Part shown: piece by piece, positions 52,735-64,000 of the stretch | Position numbering within the stretch: the first letter of the stretch is position 1 | Layout: every line of letters starts with the position of its first letter | Assembly: GCA_027704905.1 (NCBI GenBank) | Contig: CM051023.1 | Coordinates: forward strand, 1,195,597-1,259,596 | Direction: 5' to 3' | DNA length: 64,000 bases | Origin: Muraenolepis orangiensis | Taxonomy: Eukaryota > Chordata > Actinopteri > Gadiformes > Muraenolepididae | The notes under the pieces: generated by a model | The model's input: the letters and a program-made list of their open reading frames with translations, nothing else | Told to the model about the DNA's origin: nothing | The model's database searches: none | Translations under genes and position numbers: made by a program

Positions 52735-53127
52735 GCTAGATAAAACGATCGATCAAGAGAAAGAGAGCCAGACAGACAGACAGACAGATCGAGAAAGAGA
52801 GACAGACAGACAGACAGTCAGATAAACCGATCGATCAAAAGAAAGAGAGACAGACAGACAGACAGACAGATAAACCGATCGATCGAAAGACAGACAGACA
52901 GATAAACCGATCGATCGAGAAAGAGAGACAGAGAGACAGACAGACAAACCGATCGATCGAGAAAGAGAGACAGACAGACAAACCGATCGATCGAGAAAGA
53001 GAGACAGACAGACAGACAGAAAGACAGACAGATAAACCGATCGATCGAGAGAAAGAGAGACAGATAAACCGATCGATCAAAAGAAAGAGAGATAGACCGA
53101 CAGACAGACAAACCGATCGATCGAGAA

Positions 53128-53163
<36 letters not shown>

Positions 53164-53177
53164 CGATCGATCGAGAA

Positions 53178-53212
<35 letters not shown>

Positions 53213-54025
53213 TAGATAAAACGATCGATCGAGAGAAAGAGAGACAGACAGAGAGACAGACAGACAGACAAAATGATCGATCGAGAGACAGACAAAACGA
53301 TCGATCGAGAGAAAGACAGACAGAGACAGACAGACAGACAAAACGATAGACAGACAGACAGACAGATAAACCGATCGATCGAGAGACAGAGAGACAGACA
53401 GACAGACAGACAGAGAGACAGATAGATAGATAAACCGATCGATGGAGAGACAGACAGACAGACAGACAGACAGATCGATCGACAGAAAGAGAGACAGACA
53501 CAGAGACAGAGACAGATAAACCGATCGATAGAGAGATAGATAGATAGATAGATAGATAGATAAACCGATCGATTGAGAGAAAGAGAGACCGACCGACCGA
53601 CCGACCGACCGACAGACAGACAGACAGACAGATAGATAAACCGATCGATCGAGAGAAAGAGAGACAGACAGACAGACAGACAGATAGATAGATAAACCGA
53701 TCGATCGACACAGACAGACAGACAGACAAACCGATCGATCGAGAGACAGACAGACAGACCGATCGAGAGAAAGACCGACCCACCGAGACAGAGACAGAGA
53801 AATAGATAGATAAACCGATCGACAGACAGACAGACAGACCGATCGAGAGAAAGACCGACCGACAGAGACAGAGAAATAGATAGATAAACCGATCGACAGA
53901 CAGACAGATAAACCTTTCGATCGAGAGACAGACAGACAGACAGACAAACCGATCGATCGAGAGAATGAGAGACAGACAGACAGACAGACAGCTAGATAAA
54001 ACGATCGATCAAGAGAAAGAGAGCC

Positions 54026-54058
<33 letters not shown>

Positions 54059-54353
54059 GTCAGATAAACCGATCGATCAAAAGAAAGAGAGACAGACAGA
54101 CAGATAAACCGATCGATCGAGAAAGAGAGACAGAGAGACAGACAGACAGACAAACAAACCGATCGATCGAGAAAGAGAGACAGACAGACAGACAGAAAGA
54201 CAGACAGATAAACCGATCGATCGAGAGAAAGAGAGACAGACAGACAGATAAACCGATCGATCAAAAGAAAGAGAGATAGACCGACAGACAGACAAACCGA
54301 TCGATCGATCGAGAAAGAGAGACAGACAAACAGACAAACCGATCGATCGAGAA

Positions 54354-54392
<39 letters not shown>

Positions 54393-55455
54393 TAGATAGA
54401 TAGATAAAACGATCGATCGAGAGAAAGAGAGACAGACAGAGAGACAGACAAAACGATCGATCGAGAGACAGACAGACAGACAGACAAAACGATCGATCGA
54501 GAGAAAGACAGAGACAGACAGACAGACAAAACGATAGACAGACAGACAGACAAAACGATCGATCGAGAGAAAGACAGACAGACAGACAGACAAAATGATC
54601 GATCGACAGACAGACAAAACGATCGACAGACAGACAGACAAAACGATAGACAGACAGACAGACAAAACGATCGATCGAGAGAATGAGAGACAGACAGACA
54701 GACAGACAGACAGAAAGCTAGATAAAACGATCGATCAAGAGAAAGCCAGACAGACAGATCGAGAAAGAGAGACAGACGGACAGACAGTCAGATAAACCGA
54801 TCGATCAAAAGAAAGAGAGACAGACAGATAAACCGATCGATCGAAAGACAGACAGACAGATAAACCGATCGATCGAGAAAGAGAGACAGAGAGACAGACA
54901 GACAGACAAACCAATCGATCAAGAAAGAGAGACAGACAGACAGACAGAAAGACAGACAGATAAACCGATCGATCGAGAGAAAGAGAGACAAACAGACAGA
55001 TAAACCGATCGATCAAAAGAAAGAGAGATAGACAGACAGACAGACAAACCGATCGATCGAAAGACAGACAGACAGACAAACCGATCGATCGAGAAAGAGA
55101 GACAGACAGACAGACAGAGAGACAGACAGACAGACAAAACGATCGATCGAGAGAAAGAGAGACAGACAGACAGACAAAACGATCGATCGAGAGACAGACA
55201 GACAGACAAAATGATTGATCGAGAGACAGACAGACAGACAAAACGATCGACAGACAGACAGACAGACAGACAGATAAACCGATCGATCGAGAGAAAGAGA
55301 GACAGACAGACAGATAAACCGATCGATCAAAAGAAAGAGAGATAGACAGACAGACAGACAGATAAACCGATCGATCGAAAGACAGACAGACAGATAAACC
55401 GATCGATCGAGAAAGAGAGACAGACAAACCGATCGATCGAGAAAGAGAGACAGAC

Positions 55456-55486
<31 letters not shown>

Positions 55487-56230
55487 TAGATAGATAGATA
55501 GATAAACCGATCGATCGAGAGAAAGAGAGACAGACAGACAGACAGACAGATAAATCGATCGAGAGACAGACAAATAAATCGATCGAGAGACAGACAGACA
55601 GATAAATCGATCGAGAGACAGACAGACAGATAAATCGATCGAGAGACAGACAGACAGACAGACAGATAAATCGATCGAGAGACAGACAAATAAATCGATC
55701 GAGAGACAGACAGACAGATAAATCGATCGAGAGACAGACAGACAGATAAATCGATCGAGAGACAGACAGACAGACAGACAGATAAATCGATCGAGAGACA
55801 GACAGACAGACAGACAGACAAATCGATAGACAGATAAATCAATCGACAGACAGACAGACCGACAGATAAATCGATAGACAGACAGATAAATCGATCGACA
55901 GACAGACAGATAAATCGATCGACAGACAGACAGACAGACAGACAGATAAATCGATCGACAGACAGATAAATCGATCGACAGACAGATAAATCGATCGACA
56001 GACAGATAAATCGATCGACAGACAGATAAATCGATAGACAGACAGATAAATCGATAGACAGACAGACAAATCGATCGACAGACAGACAGACAGACAGACA
56101 GACAGATAAATCGATCGACAGATAAATCGACAGACAGACAGATAAATCGATCGACAGATAAATCGATCGACAGACAGACAGATAAATCGATCGACAGATA
56201 AATCGATCGACAGACAGACAGACAGACAGA

Positions 56231-56355
56231 AAGATAGATAAACCTATCGATCGAGAGAAAGAGAGACAGACAGTCAGATAAAGAAATAGATCGATAGACC
56301 GATCGATTGAGAGAAAGAAAGACAGACAGACAGACAAACCGATCGATCGAGAGAA

Positions 56356-56387
<32 letters not shown>

Positions 56388-56866
56388 CGATTGATCGAGA
56401 GAAAGACAGACAGACAGACAGACAGATAGATAAACCGATTGATCGAGAGAAAGAGAGACAGACAGAAAGACAGACAGACAGACAGACAGACAGATAGATA
56501 GATCGAGAGACAGAGAGACAGACAGAGAGACAGACAGAGAGACAGACAGAAAGATAGATAAACCTATCGATCGAGAGAAAGAGAGACAGACAGTCAGATA
56601 AAGAAATAGATCGATAGACCGATCGATTGAGAGAAAGAAAGACAGACAGACAGACAAACCGATCGATCGAGAGAAAGAGAGACAGACAGACAGACAGACA
56701 GACCGATTGATCGAGAGAAAGACAGACAGACAGACAGACAGATAGATAAACCGATTGATCGAGAGAAAGAGAGACAGACAGAAAGACAGACAGACAGACA
56801 GACAGACAGATAGATAGATCGAGAGACAGAGAGACAGACAGAGAGACAGACAGAGAGACAGACAGA
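56231..56866 (+). repeat. 318-bp tandem duplication private to macro copy 3
   Basis: The phrase AAGATAGATAAACCTATCG occurs at about 56231 and again 318 bp later, followed each time by the same series of rare words (CAGTCAGATAAAGAAATAG, CGATTGATCGAGAG). In macro copy 2 this segment is single (from 40289). Confidence 0.78.
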
Positions 56867-57435
56867 TAGATAGATAAACCGATCGATGGAGAGACAGACA
56901 GACAGACAGACAGATAGATAAACCGATCGATGGATAGACAGACAGACAGAGACAGATAGATAGATAGATAGATAAACCGATCGATTGAGAGAAAGAGAGA
57001 CCGACCGACAGACAGACAGACAGATAGATAGATAGATAAACCGATCGATCGAGAGATAGATAGATAAACCGATCGAGAGAAAGAGAGACAGACAGACAGA
57101 CACAGACAGACAGATAGATAAACCGATCGATCGAGAGACAGACAGACCGATCGAGAGAAAGACCGACCCACCGAGACAGAGACAGAGAAATAGATCGATA
57201 AACCGATCGACAGACAGACCGATCGAGAGAAAGACCGACCGACCGAGACAGAGAAATAGATAGATAAACCGATCGACAGACAGACAGACAGACAGATAAA
57301 CCGATCGATCCAGAGACAGACAGACAGACAGACAAACCGATCGATCGAGAGAATGAGAGACAGACAGACAGACAGACAGACAGCTAGATAAAACGATCGA
57401 TCAAGAGAAAGAGAGCCAGACAGACAGATCGAGAA

Positions 57436-57471
<36 letters not shown>

Positions 57472-57633
57472 CGATCGATCGAGAAAGAGAGACAGACAAA
57501 CAGACAGAAAGACAGACAGATAAACCGATCGATCGAGGGAAAGAGAGACAGACAGACAGACAGATAAACCGATCGATCGAGAAAGAGAGACAGAGAGACA
57601 GACAAACCGATCGATCGAGAAAGAGAGACAGAC

Positions 57634-57666
<33 letters not shown>

Positions 57667-58105
57667 TATAGATAAAACGATCGATCGAGAGAAAGAGAGA
57701 CAGACAAAACGATCGACAGACAGACAGACAGACAAACCGATCGATCGAGAGAAAGAGAGACAGACAGACAGACAGACAAAATGATTGATCGAGAGACAGA
57801 CAGACAGACAAAACGATCGACAGACAGACAGACAGACAGACAAACCGATCGATCAAAAGAAAGAGAGATAGACAGACAGACAGACAAAATGATTGATCGA
57901 GAGACAGACAGACAGACAAAACGATCGACAGACAGATAAACCGATCGATCGAGAGAAAGAGAGACAGACAGACAGATAAACCAATCGATCAAAAGAAAGA
58001 GAGATAGACAGACAGACAGATAAACCGATCGATCGAAAGACAGACAGATAAACCGATCGATCGAGAAAGAGAGACAGAGAGACAGACAAACCGATCGATC
58101 GAGAA

Positions 58106-58173
<68 letters not shown>

Positions 58174-58607
58174 CGATCGAGAGAAAGACAGACAGACAGA
58201 TAGATAAAACGATCGATCGAGAGAAAGAGAGACAGACAGACAGACAGATAGATAGATAAAACGATCGATCGAGAGAAAGAGAGACAGACTGACAGACAGA
58301 CAGATAAATCGATCGAGAGACAGACAGACAGATAAATCGATCGACAGACAGACAGACAGACAGATAAATCGATAGACAGACAGATAAATCGATCGACAGA
58401 CAGACAGACAGACAGATAAATCTATCGACAGATAAATCGATAGACAGACAGATAAATCGATCGACAGACAGACAGACAGACAGACAGACAGATAAATCGA
58501 TAGACAGACAGACAAATCGATCGACACAGACAGACAGACAGACAGACAGATAAATCGATCGACAGACAAATCGACAGACAGAAAGATAGATAAACCGATC
58601 GAGAGAA

Positions 58608-58640
<33 letters not shown>

Positions 58641-60046
58641 GGCAGATAGATAAACCGATCGAGAGAAAGAGAGACAGACAGAAAGATAAAGAAATAGATC
58701 GATAGACCGATCAATTGAGAGAAAGAAAGACAGACAGACAGACAAACCGATCGATCGAGAGAAAGAGAGACAGACAGATAAACCGATCGATCAAAAGAAA
58801 GAGAGATAGACAGACAGACAGATAAACCGATCGATCGAAAGACAGACAGACAGACAGATAAACCGATCGATCGAGAAAGAGAGACAGAGAGACAGACAAA
58901 CCGATCGATCGAGAAAGAGAGACAGACAGACAGTCAAACCGATCGATCGAGAAAGAGAGATAGACAGACAGACAGATAAACCGATCGATCGAAAGACAGA
59001 CAGACATATAGATAAAACGATCGATCGAGAGAAAGAGAGACAGACAGAGACAAAACAATCGATCGAGGGACAGACAGACAGACAAAATGATTGATCGAGA
59101 GACAGACAGACAGACAAAACGATCGACAGACAGATAAACCGATCGATCGAGAGAAAGAGAGACAGACAGACAGATAAACCGATCGATCAAAAGAAAGAGA
59201 GATAGACAGACAGACAGACAAAATGATTGATCGAGAGACAGACAGACAAAACGATCGACAGACAGACAGACAGACAGATAAACCGATCGATCAAAAGAAA
59301 GAGAGATAGACAGACAGACAGATAAACCGATCGATCGAAAGACAGACAGACAGACACAGACAGATAAACCGATCGATCGAGAAAGAGAGACAGACAAACC
59401 GATCGATCGAGAAAGAGAGACAGACAGAGAGACAGACAGACAGACAGACAGACATATAGATAGATAGATAGATAGATAGATAAACCGATCGATCGAGAGA
59501 CAGACAGACAGACAGACCGATCGAGAGAAAGACAGACAGACAGATAGATAAAACGATCGATCGAGAGAAAGAGAGACAGACAGATAAATCGATCGAGAGA
59601 CAGACAGATAAACCGATCGAGAGACAGACAGACAGATAAATCGATCGAGAGACAGACAGACAGACAGACAAATCGATCGAGAGACAGACAGACAGACAAA
59701 TCGATCGAGAGACAGACAGACAGACAGACAGATAAATCGATCGACAGACAGACCGACAGATAAATCGATCGATCGACAGACAGACAGATAAATCGATCGA
59801 CAGATAAATCGATAGACAGACAGATAAATCGATCGACAGACAGACAGACAGACAGATAAATCGATCGACAGACAGATAAATCGATCGACAGACAGATAAA
59901 TCGATAGACAGACAGACAAATCGATCGACAGACAGACAGATAAATCGATCGACAGACAAATCGACAGACAGACAGACAGATAAATCGATCGACAGATAAA
60001 TTGATCGACAGACAGACAGACAAATCGATCGACAGATAAATCGATC

Positions 60047-60084
<38 letters not shown>

Positions 60085-60201
60085 TAAACCGATCGAGAGA
60101 AAGAGAGACAGACAGATAAAGAAATAGATCGATAGACCGATCGATTGAGAGAAAGAAAGACAGACAGACAGACAGACAGACAAACCGATCGATCGAGAGA
60201 A

Positions 60202-60232
<31 letters not shown>

Positions 60233-60302
60233 ACGATAGATAGATAAACCGATCGCTCGAGAGAAAGAGAGACAGACAGACACAGAGACAGATAGATAGA
60301 TA

Positions 60303-61118
60303 GATAAACCGATTGATCGAGAGAAAGAGAGACAGAAAGACAGACAGATAGATAGATCGAGAGACAGAGAGACAGACAGACAGACAGACAGAGAGACAGA
60401 CAGACAGATAGATAAACTGATCGATGGAGAGACAGACAGACAGACAGATAGATAAACCGATCGATGGATAGACAGACAGACAGACAGACAGATCGATCGA
60501 CGGAAAGAGAGACAGACAGACACAGAGACAGATAGATAGATAAACCGATCGATCGAGAGATAGATAGATAGATAGATAGATAAATCGATCGATTGAGAGA
60601 AAGAGAGACCGACCGACAGACAGACAGACAGACCGATAGATAGATAAACCGATCGATCGAGAGATAGATAGATAAACCGATCGAGAGAAAGAGAGACAGA
60701 CAGATAGATAGATAAACCGATTGATCGAGAGAAAGAGAGACAGAAAGACAGACAGATAGATAGATCGAGAGACAGAGAGACAGACAGACAGACAGACAGA
60801 GAGACAGACAGACAGATAGATAAACTGATCGATGGAGAGACAGACAGACAGACAGATAGATAAACCGATCGATGGATAGACAGACAGACAGACAGACAGA
60901 TCGATCGACGGAAAGAGAGACAGACAGACACAGAGACAGATAGATAGATAAACCGATCGATCGAGAGATAGATAGATAGATAGATAGATAAATCGATCGA
61001 TTGAGAGAAAGAGAGACCGACCGACAGACAGACAGACAGACCGATAGATAGATAAACCGATCGATCGAGAGATAGATAGATAAACCGATCGAGAGAAAGA
61101 GAGACAGACAGACCGATC
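60303..61118 (+). repeat. 408-bp tandem duplication private to macro copy 3
   Basis: GATAAACCGATTGATCGAG at 60303 recurs at 60711, and the two copies stay aligned at 408 bp, including the shared rare variants GATAAACTGATCGATGG and CGATCGACGGAAAG. These identical rare variants show that the duplication is recent. Confidence 0.82.
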
Positions 61119-61210
61119 GAGAGAAAGACCGACCCACCGAGACAGAGACAGAGAAATAGATAGATAAACCGATCGACAAACAGACAGACAGACAGATAAA
61201 CCGATCGATC

Positions 61211-61257
<47 letters not shown>

Positions 61258-61700
61258 CGATCGATCGAGAGAATGAGAGACAGACAGACAGACAGACAGA
61301 CAGCTAGATAAAACGATCGATCAAGAGAAAGAGAGCCAGACAGACAGATCGAGAAAGAGAGACAGACAGACAGACAGTCAGATAAACCGATCGATCGAGA
61401 AAGAGAGACAGACAGAGACAAAATGATTGATCGAGAGACAGACAGACAGACAAAACGATCGATCGAGAGAAAGAGAGACAGACAGACAGACAGACATATA
61501 GATAAAACGATCGATCGAGAGAAAGAGAGACAGACAGAGAGACAAAATGATTGATCGAGAGACAGACAGACAGACAAAACGATCGATCGAGAGAAAGAGA
61601 GACAGACAGACAGATAAACCGATCGATCAAAAGAAAGAGAGATAGACAGACAGACAGACAAAATGATTGATCGAGAGACAGACAGACAGACAAAACGATC

Positions 61701-61738
<38 letters not shown>

Positions 61739-61827
61739 TAAACCGATCGATCGAGAGAAAGAGAGACAGACAAACCGATCGATCGAGAAAGAGAGACAGA
61801 GAGACAGACAAACCGATCGATCGAGAA

Positions 61828-61860
<33 letters not shown>

Positions 61861-61861
61861 T

Positions 61862-61897
<36 letters not shown>

Positions 61898-61908
61898 ACC
61901 GATCGATC

Positions 61909-61942
<34 letters not shown>

Positions 61943-62675
61943 TCGATCGAGAGAAAGACAGATAGATAAAACGATCGATCGAGAGAAAGAGAGACAGACA
62001 GACAGATAAATCGATCGAGAGACAGACAGACAGATAAATCGATCGAGAGACAGACAGACAGATAAGTCGATCGAGAGACAGACAGACAGACAGACAGACA
62101 GATAAATCGATCGAGAGACAGACAGACAGATAAATCGATCGACAGATAAATCGATCGAGAGACAGACAGACAGATAAATCGATCGAGAGACAGACAGACA
62201 GACAGACAGACCGACAGATAAATCGATAGACAGACAGATAAATCGATCGACAGACAGACAGACCGATAAATCGATCGACAGATAAATCGATCGACAGACA
62301 GATAAATCGATCGACAGACAGATAAATCGATAGACAGACAGACAAATCGATCGACAGACAGATAAATCGATAGACACAGACAAATCGATTGACAGACAGA
62401 CTGACAGACACAGACAGACAGATAAATCGATCGACAGATAAATCGACAGACAGACAGATAAATCGATCGACAGATAAATCGATCGACAGACAGACAGACA
62501 GATAAATCGATCGACAGATAAATCGATCGACAGACAGACAGAAAGATAGATAAACCGATCGATCGAGAGAAAGAGAGACAGACAGACAGACAGATAGATA
62601 AACAGATCGAGAGAAAGAGAGACAGACAGACAGATAAAGAAATAGATCGATAGACCGATCGATTGAGAGAAAGAA

Positions 62676-62711
<36 letters not shown>

Positions 62712-62974
62712 CGATCGATCGAGAGAAAGAGAGACAGACAGACAGACAAACCGATCGCTCGAGAGAAAGAGAGACAGACAGACACAGAGACAGATAGATA
62801 GATAGATAAACCAACCGATCCAGACAGACAGACAGACAGACAAACCGATTGATCGAGAGAAAGACAGACAGACAGAAAGACAGACAGACAGATAGATAGA
62901 TCGAGAGACAGACAGACAGACAGACAGAGAGACAGACAGACAGACAGACAGATAGATAGATAGACCGATCGATG

Positions 62975-63012
<38 letters not shown>

Positions 63013-63819
63013 TCGATCGACGGAAAGAGAGACAGACAGACACAGAGACAGATAGATAGATAGATAGATAAACCAATCGATCGACAGACAGACAGACAGA
63101 GACAGATAGATAGATAAACCGATCGATCGAGAGATAGATAGATAGATAGATAGATAGATAAACCGATCGATTGAGAGAAAGAGAGACCGACCGACAGACA
63201 GACAGACAGACCGATAGATAGATAAACCGATCGATCGAGAGATAGATAGATAGATAGATAGATAAACCGATCGAGAGAAAGAGAGACAGACAGACAGACA
63301 GACAGAGACAGATAGATAAACCGATCGATCGACAGACAGACAGACAGACAGACAGATAAACCGATCGATCGAGAGACAGACAGACCCACCGAGACAGAGA
63401 CAGAGAAATAGATAGATAAACCGATCGACAGACAGACAGACAGACAGACAGATAAACCGATCGATCGAGAGACAGACAGACAGATAGACAGACAGAAAAA
63501 CAGACAGACAAACCGATCGATCGAGAGAATGAGAGACAGACAGCTAGATAAAACGATCGATCAAGAGAAAGAGAGCCAGACAGACAGATCGAGAAAGAGA
63601 GACAGACAGACAGACAGTCAGATAAACCGATCGATCAAAAGAAAGAGAGACAGACAGACAGATAAACCGATCGATCGAGAAAGAGAGACAGAGAGACAGA
63701 CAGACAGACAAACCGATCGATCGAGAAAGAGAGACAGACAGACAGACAGAAAGACAGACAGATAAACCTATCGATCGAGAGAAAGAGAGACAGACAGATA
63801 AACCGATCGATCAAAAGAA

Positions 63820-63866
<47 letters not shown>

Positions 63867-64000
63867 ACGATCGATCGAGAGAAAGAGAGACAGACAGAGA
63901 GACAGACAGACAGACAAAACGATCGATCGAGAGACAGACAGACAAAATGATTGATCGAGAGACAGACAGACAGACAGACAAAACGATCGATCGAGAAAGA

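Larger units (their letters stand above)
37770..53679 (+). repeat. macro-repeat copy 2 (contains the L2 insertion)
   Basis: Starts at the phrase matching 19957 and ends where the same phrase recurs near 53680. Without the 1.56-kb L2 element it is about 14.35 kb. 46910-50875 aligns with 26222-30116 of copy 1 at offsets of 20.67-20.76 kb. The GATA-rich zone is contracted to 50875-52679. A (GACC)6 tract at 53587-53610 corresponds to one at 37677-37700 at the end of copy 1. Confidence 0.8.
46897..64000 (+). repeat. tetranucleotide satellite, right part
   Basis: Resumes with ATAAACCGATCGATC at the base where the left part stopped, in the same orientation and register. It includes the remainder of macro copy 2 and all of the visible macro copy 3, and runs off the window edge. 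Minus-strand frames of up to 1400 codons (59187-63389) are composition artefacts. Confidence 0.97.
53680..64000 (+). repeat. macro-repeat copy 3 (runs off the window)
   Basis: Aligns with copy 2 at an offset of 15910 bp up to about 55209, then at 16250-16234 bp from about 57335 to 59221 after a private 318-bp tandem duplication. Its right part (59580-63540) corresponds to the block of copy 2 just before the L2 element, but is enlarged. The part homologous to 46910 onward may begin near 63620, but this is uncertain. Confidence 0.78.

Overview
The window reads as repeat-dense vertebrate DNA, almost certainly from a teleost fish. The best evidence is one 5'-truncated LINE of the L2 (CR1/L2) group. 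It has the YADD reverse-transcriptase core, the conserved C-terminal domain and the 3' tail beginning TAAGTCGCTTTGGATAAAAG that fish L2 elements and their dependent SINEs carry. The long (TG)n run and methyl-CpG-type decay also fit. I see no intact host protein-coding gene, tRNA, rRNA or CRISPR array. Nearly every long open frame is a by-product of repeat composition.

Layout. 1-633 is low-copy flank split by a (TG)49 microsatellite. 634-19456 is a GC/CpG-rich, nested satellite: 148-bp and 760-bp tandem units, then about eight higher-order units (1.3-2.4 kb) made of diverged ~455-bp subunits. Most of these units end in a NotI-like box, a small hairpin and a (TTA)n run. A ~200-bp hairpin-rich element, always opening with TAGGGTCTGAG, sits six times inside those (TTA)n runs, three of them head-to-tail. 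19457-19956 is a 500-N gap of conventional size. 19957-64000 is a ~44-kb tetranucleotide satellite built on a 4-base register (GACA, GATA, GATC, GAGA and variants), all in one orientation. The L2 copy at 45337-46896 is its only interruption.

The tetranucleotide array is itself organised as three large collinear copies starting near 19957, 37770 and 53680. They differ by local tandem duplications (414, 318 and 408 bp), microsatellite length changes and one ~2-kb deletion. The L2 element is flanked by a 6-bp target duplication (ATAAAC) and is absent from the matching place in the first copy (26226-26231). It is therefore most simply younger than the large-scale duplication.

The most interesting structure is in the left satellite. 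Its subunits repeatedly pair an ETS-like plus YY1-like box (CAGGAAGTCGGCCATTTTG) with a perfect RFX X-box (GTTRCCNNGGCAAC), mostly 306-315 bp downstream. This looks like a promoter-type motif set amplified as a satellite. Parts of the assembly are suspect: 18849-19456 looks like an error-rich second copy of the sequence just before it, and 5040-5775 and 33240-34270 show clustered small indels.
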